64,000 bases of DNA from Metabacillus bambusae (GTDB lineage: Bacteria; Bacillota; Bacilli; Bacillales; Bacillaceae): assembly GCF_017497975.1 (NCBI RefSeq), contig NZ_JAGDEL010000010.1, forward strand, positions 1-64,000, written 5' to 3'. The notes beneath the pieces are model-generated. The model was given only the letters and a program-made list of their open reading frames with translations. It made no database searches and was not told the DNA's origin. The translations under genes and the position numbers were made by a program. Position 1 is the first letter of the stretch. Each line of letters opens with the position of its first letter. Of the stretch, positions 1 through 8,010 are shown piece after piece.

Positions 1-98
<98 letters not shown>

Positions 99-219
99 AG
101 GCGTTAAATGAAGTGAATTGAATTGTGTATCGTTATCTAGTTTTGAAGGAATATAAAAAGTTTTTAAAAAACACTTGAAATATTCTTCTGAGATAGTATA
201 ATAGTCTTTGTCACAAATG

Positions 220-335
<116 letters not shown>

Positions 336-346
336 TGTTATATTAT

Positions 347-421
347 TCCGCAGTAGCTCAGTGGTAGAGCTATCGGCTGTTAACCGATCGGTCGTAGGTT
401 CGAGTCCTACCTGCGGAGCCA
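347..421 (+). tRNA. tRNA-Asn (GTT)
   Basis: Complete cloverleaf with acceptor TCCGCAG/CTGCGGA, anticodon GTT and encoded CCA. First of 16 tRNA genes downstream of 5S. The order Asn-Ser-Glu-Val-Met-Asp-Phe-Thr-Tyr-Trp-His-Gln-Gly-Cys-Leu-Leu is, as I recall, that of the B. subtilis trnD cluster. Confidence 0.97.
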
Positions 422-425
422 TTTT

Positions 426-517
426 GGAGAGCTGTCCGAGTGGCCGAAGGAGCACGATTGGAAATCGTGTAGGCGGTGTAAGCTGTCTCAAGGGTTCAAA
501 TCCCTTGCTCTCCGCCA
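426..517 (+). tRNA. tRNA-Ser (GGA)
   Basis: Class II tRNA with a long variable arm, acceptor GGAGAGC/GCTCTCC, anticodon GGA and encoded CCA. It lies 4 nt after tRNA-Asn. Confidence 0.96.
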
Positions 518-536
518 CTACTTATAATAAAACATT

Positions 537-611
537 GGCCCGTTGGTCAAGCGGTTAAGACACCGCCCTTTCACGGCGGTAACACGGGTTCGAATCCCGT
601 ACGGGTCACCA
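537..611 (+). tRNA. tRNA-Glu (TTC)
   Basis: Cloverleaf with acceptor GGCCCGT/ACGGGTC, anticodon TTC in the loop CTTTCAC, and encoded CCA. This is the usual Bacillus tRNA-Glu, also the glutamyl donor for haem synthesis. Confidence 0.96.
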
Positions 612-614
612 TAT

Positions 615-690
615 GGAGGATTAGCTCAGCTGGGAGAGCATCTGCCTTACAAGCAGAGGGTCGGCGGTTCGATCCCGTCATCCTCCACCA
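615..690 (+). tRNA. tRNA-Val (TAC)
   Basis: Cloverleaf with acceptor GGAGGAT/ATCCTCC, anticodon TAC and encoded CCA. Confidence 0.96.
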
Positions 691-716
691 TATAAACTTA
701 AAGTAACTATTATTAT

Positions 717-793
<77 letters not shown>

Positions 794-796
794 AAT

Positions 797-873
797 GGTC
801 CGGTAGTTCAGTTGGTTAGAATGCCTGCCTGTCACGCAGGAGGTCGCGGGTTCGAGTCCCGTCCGGACCGCCA
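797..873 (+). tRNA. tRNA-Asp (GTC)
   Basis: Cloverleaf with acceptor GGTCCGG/CCGGACC, anticodon GTC and encoded CCA. A spacer of 158 nt follows, much longer than the others in the cluster. Confidence 0.96.
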
Positions 874-1031
874 TTTTCTTAAGTTACATTTCTCAAGTAA
901 AAGGGTTTCGATAAACGAGAAGATCAAGGAAGCGATTGAACGATCACCATAGCGTATGTCAATACGTGAGGATGTTAGTGAAAGAGCTGACGCAGAGGTT
1001 CGAAGTTTAGCGGAAGCCGTAAACTCAATAT
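874..1031 (+). other. Unexplained long spacer inside the tRNA cluster
   Basis: 158 nt between tRNA-Asp and tRNA-Phe, where neighbouring spacers are mostly below 70 nt. It holds two good hairpins: CGTAT-GTCA-ATACG at 953-966, and GTTTA-(G)-CGG-AAG-CCG-TAAAC at 1005-1024. It would be transcribed with the cluster. It is not a tRNA and has no convincing reading frame. It may be a processing or antitermination element, a decayed gene, or a small RNA; I cannot tell which. Confidence 0.5.
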
Positions 1032-1104
1032 GGCTCGGTAGCTCAGTTGGTAGAGCAATGGACTGAAAATCCATGTGTCGGCGGTTCGATTCCGTCCCGA
1101 GCCA
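1032..1104 (+). tRNA. tRNA-Phe (GAA)
   Basis: Cloverleaf with acceptor GGCTCGG/CCGAGCC and anticodon GAA. The 3' end reads A-CCT, so the full CCA is not encoded and must be added by the CCA-adding enzyme. Confidence 0.95.
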
Positions 1105-1136
1105 CCTTTAAAGAAAAGCTTTTGAAATACAAGTAT

Positions 1137-1209
<73 letters not shown>

Positions 1210-1224
1210 CTGTTTCACACATAT

Positions 1225-1308
1225 GGAGGGGTAGCGAAGTGGCTAAACGCGGCGGACTGTAAATCCGCTCCTTAGGGTTCGGCAGTTCGAATCTGCCCCC
1301 CTCCACCA
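1225..1308 (+). tRNA. tRNA-Tyr (GTA)
   Basis: Class II tRNA with long variable arm, acceptor GGAGGGG/CCCCTCC, anticodon GTA and encoded CCA. The GUA anticodon makes it a substrate for queuosine, relevant to queG in this window. Confidence 0.96.
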
Positions 1309-1316
1309 TTTAAAAT

Positions 1317-1390
1317 AGGGGCATAGTTTAACGGTAGAATAGAGGTCTCCAAAACCTTTGGTGTGGGTTCGATTCCTACTGCCCCTGCCA
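1317..1390 (+). tRNA. tRNA-Trp (CCA)
   Basis: Cloverleaf with acceptor AGGGGCA/TGCCCCT, anticodon CCA and encoded 3' CCA. Confidence 0.96.
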
Positions 1391-1404
1391 ATTTAAAATA
1401 TAGT

Positions 1405-1481
1405 GGCGATTGTGGCGAAGTGGTTAACGCACCTGATTGTGGTTCAGGCATTCGTGGGTTCGATTCCCATCAGTCGCCCCA
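1405..1481 (+). tRNA. tRNA-His (GTG)
   Basis: Cloverleaf with the extra 5' G (G-1) facing discriminator C, acceptor GCGATTG/CAGTCGC, anticodon GTG and encoded CCA. Confidence 0.96.
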
Positions 1482-1522
1482 TTTATTTTATAGTGAAAAT
1501 AATTAATATGAAGATTAATTAG

Positions 1523-1597
1523 TGGGCTATAGCCAAGCGGTAAGGCATCGCACTTTGACTGCGACATGCGTTGGTTCGAATCCAGCTAGCCCAGCCA
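1523..1597 (+). tRNA. tRNA-Gln (TTG)
   Basis: Cloverleaf with acceptor TGGGCTA/TAGCCCA, anticodon TTG and encoded CCA. Confidence 0.96.
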
Positions 1598-1661
1598 TTT
1601 TTTATACACATTTTCGTTTCTCTTGCATAGGCTGGAGTACACGGGTTAAATAAGTTAGATC

Positions 1662-1736
1662 GCGGAAGTAGTTCAGTGGTAGAACACCACCTTGCCAAGG
1701 TGGGGGTCGCGGGTTCGAATCCCGTCTTCCGCTCCA
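1662..1736 (+). tRNA. tRNA-Gly (GCC)
   Basis: Cloverleaf with acceptor GCGGAAG/CTTCCGC, anticodon GCC and encoded CCA. A second glycine tRNA (TCC) lies at 18375. Confidence 0.96.
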
Positions 1737-1747
1737 GTTTTATGAAT

Positions 1748-1821
<74 letters not shown>

Positions 1822-1837
1822 TTTAAACTACACCCTT

Positions 1838-1923
1838 GCCGGGGTGGCGGAACTGGCAGACGCACAGGACTTAAAATCCTGCGGTAGGTGACTACCGTAC
1901 CGGTTCGATTCCGGTCCTCGGCA
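1838..1923 (+). tRNA. tRNA-Leu (TAA)
   Basis: Class II tRNA with long variable arm (GGTAGGTGACTACC), acceptor GCCGGGG/CCTCGGC and anticodon TAA. CCA is not encoded. Its UAA anticodon makes it a likely substrate of TrmL (22013). Confidence 0.95.
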
Positions 1924-1943
1924 CTTTTGATTTTATTTTTTTT

Positions 1944-2025
1944 GCCAGTGTGGCGGAATTGGCAGACGCGCACGACTCAAAATCGTGTTCCGTGAGGAGT
2001 GTCGGTTCGACCCCGACCACTGGTA
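1944..2025 (+). tRNA. tRNA-Leu (CAA)
   Basis: Class II tRNA with acceptor GCCAGTG/CACTGGT (first pair G-T) and anticodon CAA. CCA is not encoded. Last gene of the cluster; also a likely TrmL substrate. Confidence 0.94.
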
Positions 2026-2055
2026 TCTATGACAACATGTAAATGCTATTATATC

Positions 2056-2088
2056 AACGTTTCTTACACATTGTAAGGAACGTTTTTT
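2056..2088 (+). terminator. Terminator of the rRNA-tRNA operon
   Basis: A 13-bp stem (AACGTTTCTTACA with TGTAAGGAACGTT, one G-T pair, CAT loop) followed by a T run, 30 nt after the last tRNA. Confidence 0.9.
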
Positions 2089-2460
2089 ATTTGTCCAAAA
2101 TGTACTTATTATAAAAATATTCTTATAAAGCACAGGTAATCGAAATAAATTCCTGTTTTAGAGAATGAAACACAAATTTATATAACAGAAATTATTTGAA
2201 ATAGGTTTTTAGGTTGAATAAGTTGGTTTACAGTTTTTCGAGAGTTTACTAAAACAAAACTAGCTTTAATAGACCGTTCGACCAAAATTTAAAAATTCGG
2301 GGGAATAAAAATTTCCGATAAAACTCAGGGGTTAAGCGCAATGAATATTTTGAAACTTATTTGGTATTAATACGTATTAGTAATAAGTAATTATAAAGAA
2401 TATGATATTTATGACGAAGAAGTCGAAAAGTCCACGTACTAGAAAGGTGATGGGTATTAA
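2089..2460. other. AT-rich intergenic stretch
   Basis: No convincing gene seen. A 20-codon frame opens with ATG at 2402 and ends at TGA 2462-2464, overlapping the TTG start at 2461; it could be a leader peptide translationally coupled to the next gene, but it has no clear ribosome binding site of its own. An inverted motif around TAATACGTATTA lies near 2370. Confidence 0.35.
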
Positions 2461-2784
2461 TTGAACAAACAAACAGTAAAAACGTTAAAATGGGTATCTG
2501 GAGGATTAGAAGCGATTCTAGGTATACCTATTTTAGGTGGAAGTATTGTAATAGGCTTAGGTTGGACGCCATTATTGGTTATGCTTATTTTTCATATCGT
2601 AGTATTAGTACTTTCCAAAAAGGTCGGAGTTAAAGCACACGGTAATATTCTCGGAATCGTAACTTCAGCTATCGGATGGATTCCTATTGTCGGTATGTTC
2701 ATGCACATGTTATCTGCTGTATTTATTCTTATTGATGCAGCACGTAAGGATAAAAATTCGGACATAATTGAAATGTCCAAATAA
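2461..2784 (+). CDS. Small hydrophobic membrane protein, unknown function
   Basis: 107 residues starting at TTG, preceded by AAAGGTGATG. Two hydrophobic regions (about 20-55 and 62-93), each probably one or two membrane passes and rich in Gly/Ile/Val, are followed by a charged tail (RKDKNSD). I do not recognise the family. Its size and the repeated glycine-rich helices resemble small membrane proteins of the YqaE/holin type, but no diagnostic motif is present. It stands alone between the tRNA operon terminator and its own terminator. The start could alternatively be coupled to the short frame that overlaps it. Confidence 0.6.
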   Translation: MNKQTVKTLKWVSGGLEAILGIPILGGSIVIGLGWTPLLVMLIFHIVVLVLSKKVGVKAHGNILGIVTSAIGWIPIVGMFMHMLSAVFILIDAARKDKNSDIIEMSK

Positions 2785-2791
2785 AAGAAAA

Positions 2792-2820
2792 GCCTCGACG
2801 CTTAAGTCGGGGCCTTATTT
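2792..2820 (+). terminator. Terminator after the small membrane protein
   Basis: GCCTCGAC / GTCGGGGC stem with a six-base loop, followed by CTTATTTAT. It overlaps the 3' end of a possible small gene on the other strand. Confidence 0.7.
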
Positions 2821-2979
2821 ATACTCACGATAATTCTTGGTAACTCTTCGTAAAGCCTCTGTTATAGCAACGCCCTTATCCTCGTTACGTGTTATAGAGA
2901 TAAATCCGTTAAGTCTCATGTGCCTCTTAATAATCACCCATATCATAAATATAAACACAGGTATAGCTATCCTTGACAC
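2815..2979 (-). CDS. Possible small membrane protein (54 aa)
   Basis: An open frame of 54 codons from GTG at 2979. The translation has one hydrophobic segment (IAIPVFIFMIWVII) followed by a basic, amphipathic tail ending RVTKNYREYK. This membrane-helix-plus-tail layout is more protein-like than random AT-rich sequence. There is no good ribosome binding site before the GTG and I do not recognise a family. It is convergent with the gene at 2461 and shares the terminator region. It could be a degraded gene. Confidence 0.3.
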   Translation of the reverse strand: MSRIAIPVFIFMIWVIIKRHMRLNGFISITRNEDKGVAITEALRRVTKNYREYK

Positions 2980-3094
2980 ATAACTGTTTTTAAACTCACG
3001 TTTAAACAGAAACTAGCCCTTGATCTTTCATAATTCTCCCGATCCGATGTATGCCAATTAATAGGCAGTCTGTCAAAATTCAAGAGTTTTATTA

Positions 3095-3808
3095 TCACAA
3101 ACCATTAATTTTTTGTGATTTCATCAACCTTACAACTATACCGCCGATTTGCCTGCCTAATCTCAATCCTTCATCATTATCTACTTGGAAATGTACTCCG
3201 GCGTACAAACGTGATAAAGCACATTCTTCCATTGTGTTTTTTATTCCTACTGCTTCTGATGGGAAAAAATAACTTAATATCGATTTTGCACATCCTGCAA
3301 CAGCAGCATGTGCAGAAGGGTAGGATGGAAAGCGCGGTGTAGTCAAAACTGGAGTTATGTTTCTATCATATTGATTTGGGCGTGCTACATCCCAAAGATA
3401 TTTAAAATACCAAGATAACACAAAGGCATCACTAACAGCGGCGTGAAAATATCCTAGTGCTCTCGCAAGCTGCGGTGATCCTAGTCGATATTTTTTCGCT
3501 AAACTGAAAATCAAAGGAGTCATATTTTGTGTTGCTTCGACTGAACCCCAGAATTGTGCAATGCGTTTTTGTTGGGGAGTAATGGATAATAAAGTTTGTT
3601 CTACAAAAGTTAATTCTGTTCCCCAGTTAACCTCAATAGGATTTTTAATTTGCCAATTAATACGCTGACCAAAGGAATCTATGAATTCATTTTTATTTTG
3701 CCTAAATATAAAAAACATTGGATAATCCGCTGGAGTTTGATAAGCTATAGGAGGTTTTTGCTCTCCATGGTAAGGATATTTTGACCATCGTCTGTAATTC
3801 GTTCTCAT
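3095..3808 (-). CDS. PAP2 / vanadium-haloperoxidase-family phosphatase
   Basis: 237 residues from ATG 3808 (AGGGG 9 nt upstream; an upstream TTG is too close to that site). The three phosphatase signature motifs are present in order: K-x6-RP (KYLWDVARP), PSAH (usually PSGH) and SR-x5-H-x3-D (SRLYAGVHFQVD). These form the phosphate or vanadate pocket, with the two His residues catalytic. There is no signal peptide and no set of six membrane helices, so it resembles soluble vanadium-haloperoxidase relatives more than membrane lipid phosphatases. Most such Bacillus proteins are probably phosphatases; the substrate is unknown. It is a single gene with no partners. Confidence 0.75.
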   Translation of the reverse strand: MRTNYRRWSKYPYHGEQKPPIAYQTPADYPMFFIFRQNKNEFIDSFGQRINWQIKNPIEVNWGTELTFVEQTLLSITPQQKRIAQFWGSVEATQNMTPLIFSLAKKYRLGSPQLARALGYFHAAVSDAFVLSWYFKYLWDVARPNQYDRNITPVLTTPRFPSYPSAHAAVAGCAKSILSYFFPSEAVGIKNTMEECALSRLYAGVHFQVDNDEGLRLGRQIGGIVVRLMKSQKINGL

Positions 3809-3941
3809 TAAATTCAACCCCTATTTTTATTGCTTCTTATTCTTATGGGATTGAGTTATAAAATATAACTGCATATCTTGTAGTAGTTTATTAGATTGGT
3901 ATGCCCTAGAAAATTTTTTTATTTTATACTTAATTGTGATT

Positions 3942-3984
3942 AAACCCTCCCCCAGCTTGAGCATCGCTAAGTGGGGAAGGGTTT
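3942..3984. repeat. Imperfect palindrome resembling an IS200/IS605 element end
   Basis: AAACCCTCCCCCAGCTT and TAAGTGGGGAAGGGTTT pair as a 43-nt hairpin with a few mismatches. It lies downstream of the leftward symporter gene, so it may act as that operon's terminator. GC-rich palindromes of this kind are typical of IS200/IS605 subterminal hairpins, but no tnpA or tnpB is nearby. Confidence 0.4.
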
Positions 3985-4071
3985 ACATTCAAGTCTTTGA
4001 AATCATTGCTATGGGGTAATGAAACATGCATATGTTATTCACCTGAAATATAAAGAATGAATCCACTTAAA

Positions 4072-5424
4072 TTAAAGACTAACAACCTTCTGCTCTGACA
4101 ATCCACGACGACGCTCAAGCTCAATATCCATCTCTTCACGTTTATCATCAAGTTTATAAAACCAAATCGTGATTCCAATTAGTAAACAGATGACTAATGG
4201 CACCCATATAAAAGTTACTTCAATATAGTTTAAAGCGGTTGCAGTTTGTGTTGCATTTGGAACATAACCGCCCATATTCAGAATAACCCCGATAAAAGCA
4301 CTGGCAAGTCCCATGCTTCCTTTTACAGAAAATCCTTGGAAGGCTGCAATCATACCAGCGATACTTCTTTTCTTTTTATACTCTGAATAATCAATGATAT
4401 CTGGTTGGATCGCAAAGGTGATGCCAAAGATGCCATAAATACCGAGTCCGGTTATTGCTAGTCCTGCTATGAGTAAAACGGCTGATGATTTTCCAAAATA
4501 AATGAGTAAGTCTCCAACAATATAAATGGCCGTACTTAGAAGTAAAACATGTTTCTTAGACATCTTCTTTTGAAGCCAAGGTAAAATAAGTAGTATTGGA
4601 AGTCCTGATAGAATTCCGAATAGCCCGACAAATGTTAGCCAATCTGTACGTCCTAGATTATAGGTGAAATAATAGATTACGGTTGTATTTCTTATGACGA
4701 ATAATCCAAAATAGAGAAAATTCAAGACAAAGAAAATGATACTATGGCCAGTCAATCCTTTTAAATCTTCTTTAAAAGAAGATTTCTCATGTTGTATGGA
4801 CGGTGGTACAACCTCTTTTGTGTTCATGAATGTAAAGATAAATAATAACATGGCTACAACGCCATAAAGGCTCATGGTGATCAAAAACCCTTTTTGTGTA
4901 TCTCCCTGACCGAAGAAATCTACTAACGGCGTTGTAATGGACATTACTAAAGCTGTTCCTATCAATGCGCAAACCATTCTAGTAGATACTAAAATGTTAC
5001 GTTCATGATTATCTGAGGTTAACCTTGGGACAATTGTATTTAATGGTATATTTACCACAGTATAGGCAGTACATAATAAGCAATAAGTGACATAAGCCCA
5101 GATAATTTTTCCAGTTATACTGAAATCAGGCACAATAAATGTCATAAAAGTAAAGATAGCAAAAGGAATGGCTCCTATTAGAAAATAAGGTCTTCCTTGC
5201 CCCCATCTCGTTTTCGTTCGATCAACCAATAACCCCATACCAGTATCAGTTAAAGCATCAATTACTTTCGTTACTAACATTAAAGTACCTGCAACTGCTG
5301 CTGTTATTCCGAAGACATCGGTATAAAAAAACATTAAGTAAGACGCCATTGTACTAAATACTAGGTTACAGCCTAAATCGCCAACCCCATATCCTATTCT
5401 TTTTTTCCATATATTCATTAACAT
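4072..5424 (-). CDS. GPH-family sugar or polyol:cation symporter
   Basis: About 450 residues with some 12 membrane helices. The N-terminus (WKKRIGYGVGDLGCNLVFSTM) and the DRTKTRWGQGRPYFLIGAIPFA loop are typical of the glycoside-pentoside-hexuronide:cation symporters (MelB, XynB, UidB), which take up a sugar with Na+ or H+. I place the start at ATG 5424, 5 nt after AAAGGG; GTG 5427 and ATG 5418 are alternatives. It is the last gene of a leftward operon with a polyol dehydrogenase and an FGGY kinase, so it probably imports their substrate. The exact substrate cannot be read from the sequence. Confidence 0.85.
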   Translation of the reverse strand: MLMNIWKKRIGYGVGDLGCNLVFSTMASYLMFFYTDVFGITAAVAGTLMLVTKVIDALTDTGMGLLVDRTKTRWGQGRPYFLIGAIPFAIFTFMTFIVPDFSITGKIIWAYVTYCLLCTAYTVVNIPLNTIVPRLTSDNHERNILVSTRMVCALIGTALVMSITTPLVDFFGQGDTQKGFLITMSLYGVVAMLLFIFTFMNTKEVVPPSIQHEKSSFKEDLKGLTGHSIIFFVLNFLYFGLFVIRNTTVIYYFTYNLGRTDWLTFVGLFGILSGLPILLILPWLQKKMSKKHVLLLSTAIYIVGDLLIYFGKSSAVLLIAGLAITGLGIYGIFGITFAIQPDIIDYSEYKKKRSIAGMIAAFQGFSVKGSMGLASAFIGVILNMGGYVPNATQTATALNYIEVTFIWVPLVICLLIGITIWFYKLDDKREEMDIELERRRGLSEQKVVSL

Positions 5425-5452
5425 CACAACCCTTTATTAAGCATTTTGATAT

Positions 5453-6976
5453 TTATTTAAGTCTTGTTAACGTTTTCATGTCGTGCTTTAAATTGTGATA
5501 GATAGATTTGTAAACAGTGTAATAATCATTATATTTTTCATGATTCTGCATATTTGGCATAATCTTTTCATCTAAAACCTGCCATTTTTTCACTTCTTCA
5601 TAAGAGAGAAGACCTGTCCCAATTCCAGCAAGGATGACATCTCCCATATTGGCTTCTACATCATGAACTGGACAGACAACTGGATAGCCAGTTACATCTG
5701 CAAAAATTTGTCTCCACAATTTTGACTTTGTCACACCACCTGCAAGCAATATATATTCGCCTAGATTTTCTCCAGTCGCAACCATCGCATCTCTTAAGGA
5801 AAACGCAACGGCTTCTAGGAATGCACGGTAAATATGAGCTTTAGTATGCGCCAATGAAAGTCCAACAATTGTTCCTTTTGCATCTGAATCCCAAATAGGA
5901 CTTCTTTCTCCCATAAAGTAAGGAAGTACAATCAGACCTTCACTTCCAGCTGGAATGTTAGCTGCTTGCTCATTTAAAACATCATAGGTGTTTTTTCCTC
6001 CAGCTTTTTCCGCTTCGATTTCAAATTGACACATCGTTTGGCGGAACCATTTCACAATTGCTCCTGCTGTAGCTCCACCAGAAAAATAATAGGATAGTCT
6101 TTTGGCATCATATAAATATGGCCATACAATCAGATCTTTTCCTTTTACAGGTTTATCAGAAATTAATGCTGCACACATAGACGTACCAATTGCTGCTGCA
6201 TAAATACCAGATTCAAAGACACCGAGGCCGATATTGGCTGCACCACAGTCAATACCACTTGCTATTACTGGCATTCCTTCAGAAAGACCCAGTTCAGCAG
6301 CGACTTCTTTTGTTAGTCCGCCAATAACATCAGTTGATTCCACGATTTTTTCTGGCATCATTGACAGAGGAATTCCCATCGCATCCATCATTTCTTTCGA
6401 CCAGGTTCTATTATTCATATCAAATATGCCGCCGATATTTCCTGCAGAAGAATAATCAATGGCAATATTTCCTGTCAGTTTATAAATGACATAGTCATTT
6501 GGTGGGAGAAAGAGCTTTGTCTTCTTCCAATTTTCAGGTTCATGATTTTTCATCCATAATATTTTTGTATAGCCATAATAAGGATCTGCCCCATTATGGG
6601 TAATCTCCAAAAGCTTTTCTTCTCCAATATTGTCTAAGACCCACTTTGTTTCTGCTTCTGCTCTGCGGTCCATCCAAATCATACAAGGCCTAATAGGTTC
6701 CATTTTCTCGTCTAATGGAATTCCAGAACCTCCATACAGACCACTAATGGCGATCCCACGAATTTTCTCCGCTGGAATTCCTGAGTTCATTACTGTATTT
6801 TTAATCGAAGCTTTCGCTGCATTTAGCCATACATCTGGCCACTGCTCCGCCCATAAAGGCTTTGGAGTTAATACATCATATTCCTGTAAATCCTGAGCAA
6901 TCAGATTGCCATCTGTGTCCATTAAGATCGTTTTGGTACCAGATGTGCCAATATCTGTTCCGAGTAAGTAGTTCAT
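5453..6976 (-). CDS. FGGY-family carbohydrate kinase, probably xylulokinase-like
   Basis: 507 residues from ATG 6976 (AGGAGA upstream; six codons of the longer frame precede it). The N-terminal ATPase motif (LLGTDIGTSGTKTILMD), the metal/substrate region (IWMDRR, GIDCGAANIGLG) and the C-terminal signature (HIYRAFLEAVAFSLRD, ILLAGGVTKSKLWRQIFADV) mark the actin-fold FGGY kinases. The length suits xylulokinase. Next to a dehydrogenase that could yield D-xylulose, the likely reaction is D-xylulose + ATP to xylulose 5-phosphate, feeding the pentose phosphate pathway. FGGY substrates are hard to assign, so a kinase for another keto-sugar is possible. Confidence 0.8.
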   Translation of the reverse strand: MNYLLGTDIGTSGTKTILMDTDGNLIAQDLQEYDVLTPKPLWAEQWPDVWLNAAKASIKNTVMNSGIPAEKIRGIAISGLYGGSGIPLDEKMEPIRPCMIWMDRRAEAETKWVLDNIGEEKLLEITHNGADPYYGYTKILWMKNHEPENWKKTKLFLPPNDYVIYKLTGNIAIDYSSAGNIGGIFDMNNRTWSKEMMDAMGIPLSMMPEKIVESTDVIGGLTKEVAAELGLSEGMPVIASGIDCGAANIGLGVFESGIYAAAIGTSMCAALISDKPVKGKDLIVWPYLYDAKRLSYYFSGGATAGAIVKWFRQTMCQFEIEAEKAGGKNTYDVLNEQAANIPAGSEGLIVLPYFMGERSPIWDSDAKGTIVGLSLAHTKAHIYRAFLEAVAFSLRDAMVATGENLGEYILLAGGVTKSKLWRQIFADVTGYPVVCPVHDVEANMGDVILAGIGTGLLSYEEVKKWQVLDEKIMPNMQNHEKYNDYYTVYKSIYHNLKHDMKTLTRLK

Positions 6977-7018
6977 AGATAGTCTCCTTTTCACAAAAAA
7001 TCAGATTCTTTCAATCTA

Positions 7019-7795
7019 TTAAATGCTAGTAAAAGCCCCGTCAATTACAAAGTCTGAACCTGTAGTAAAGCTGCTAGTGTCTCCTGCAAGATAAACACAA
7101 ATGGATTGTAGTTCTTCGGGTTTACCCATTCGCCCGAGCGGTGCCATTTCATTCCATTGTTGGATTAATGGCTGTAAGCTTGGAGAATTTAATGTAAGTT
7201 CTGTTCCGATATATCCTGGACTAATACAATTTACACGCACATTTCTTTTTGCCCATTCGACTGCAAGTGATTTTGTTAACTGGATCACTCCTGCTTTCGA
7301 GGCGTTGTAAGAGCACTGTGGTTGTGGCACATTCACAATATGTCCTGACATAGAGGCAGTATTAATAATGGAACCACCTCCTTGTTTTAACATCACTTTT
7401 CCAGCTGCTTGTGCCGTTAAAAAAACACCAGTAAGATTAATATCAATTACTTTTTTCCACTGGTCAAAGGTCATTTCCTCAGCTGGAATATTCATGCAGA
7501 TTCCGGCATTACAGAAGGCAACATCTAAACGTCCAAAAACATTCAGTATTTCCTCGATCATTGCATCAACATCTTCTGGTTTTGTTACATCAGCTTTGAT
7601 TGCAATCGCTTTAATTCCATTGTTTTCTTCAAGCTCTGTTGCTGTCTTTTTTGCTTCCTCGATATCTAAGTCGACAATAGCTAAATCTGCTCCTGCTTCA
7701 GCAAAGGCGGTTGCTACACTTTTACCAATTCCTCTTGCGCCACCAGTGACAAAAATTTTCTTTCCGTCCAGTCTCATTTTTTCGATAATACCCAT
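7019..7795 (-). CDS. Short-chain dehydrogenase, probably polyol (arabitol-type) dehydrogenase
   Basis: 258 residues from ATG 7795 with AAAGGAGAG upstream. Classical short-chain dehydrogenase: nucleotide motif TGGARGIG (residues 18-25), an Asp after the second strand (VDLD) favouring NAD, the NAG motif (CNAGIC), catalytic Ser (ASMSG), YNASK and the PG motif (SPGYIGT). The stretch SGHIVNVPQPQCSYNASKAG resembles fungal D-arabinitol 2-dehydrogenases, which make D-ribulose or D-xylulose. First gene of the operon with the kinase and symporter. I infer polyol oxidation (arabitol, xylitol or similar) before phosphorylation; the specific polyol is not certain. Confidence 0.8.
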   Translation of the reverse strand: MGIIEKMRLDGKKIFVTGGARGIGKSVATAFAEAGADLAIVDLDIEEAKKTATELEENNGIKAIAIKADVTKPEDVDAMIEEILNVFGRLDVAFCNAGICMNIPAEEMTFDQWKKVIDINLTGVFLTAQAAGKVMLKQGGGSIINTASMSGHIVNVPQPQCSYNASKAGVIQLTKSLAVEWAKRNVRVNCISPGYIGTELTLNSPSLQPLIQQWNEMAPLGRMGKPEELQSICVYLAGDTSSFTTGSDFVIDGAFTSI

Positions 7796-7836
7796 ATTTA
7801 TCTCTCCTTTAATAAATTTATTTTGTAAAACAGTTT

Positions 7837-7853
7837 TATAAAATTAATTTATA
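7837..7853. promoter_or_regulatory. Candidate ROK operator, copy 1
   Basis: TATAAAATTAATTTATA, a 17-bp palindrome with one mismatched pair, 42 bp upstream of the dehydrogenase start. A near-identical site lies by the divergent ROK gene (7979-7995); the two share a 22-bp block with one difference. Position and symmetry fit autoregulated ROK repressor sites; this is inference. Confidence 0.55.
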
Positions 7854-7898
7854 TATTAAAACTATTTTCTGTGATAGTCAACATAACAAAATTAAGAA

Positions 7899-7920
7899 TT
7901 GGCAAAATACATCTTGCCAA
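7899..7920. promoter_or_regulatory. Central dyad TTGGCAA-N8-TTGCCAA
   Basis: A perfect 7-bp inverted repeat with an 8-bp spacer, midway between the divergent genes. It is flanked at similar distances by a direct repeat TTCTGTGATA (7867-7876 and 7939-7948). It could bind a second regulator or the ROK protein. Confidence 0.5.
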
Positions 7921-7978
7921 AGTTGTTATTGCATTATCTTCTGTGATATATTTTAAATAGAATTAAGTGAAATATTTT

Positions 7979-7995
7979 TATAAAATTATTTTATA
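7979..7995. promoter_or_regulatory. Candidate ROK operator, copy 2
   Basis: TATAAAATTATTTTATA, a perfect 17-bp palindrome ending 15 bp before the ROK start codon and overlapping a TATAAT-like -10 (7994-7999). Binding here would repress the regulator's own gene. Confidence 0.55.
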
Positions 7996-8010
7996 TAATG
8001 GGGTATTTTC

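Noticed and set aside
3095-3808. True vanadium haloperoxidase
   Set aside because: Motifs fit the wider PAP2 superfamily; haloperoxidase activity cannot be claimed without the vanadate-site context and assay.
2089-3984. Prophage or integrated element at the tRNA cluster
   Set aside because: No integrase, no repeated tRNA 3' end and no phage structural genes; only small membrane frames and a palindrome.
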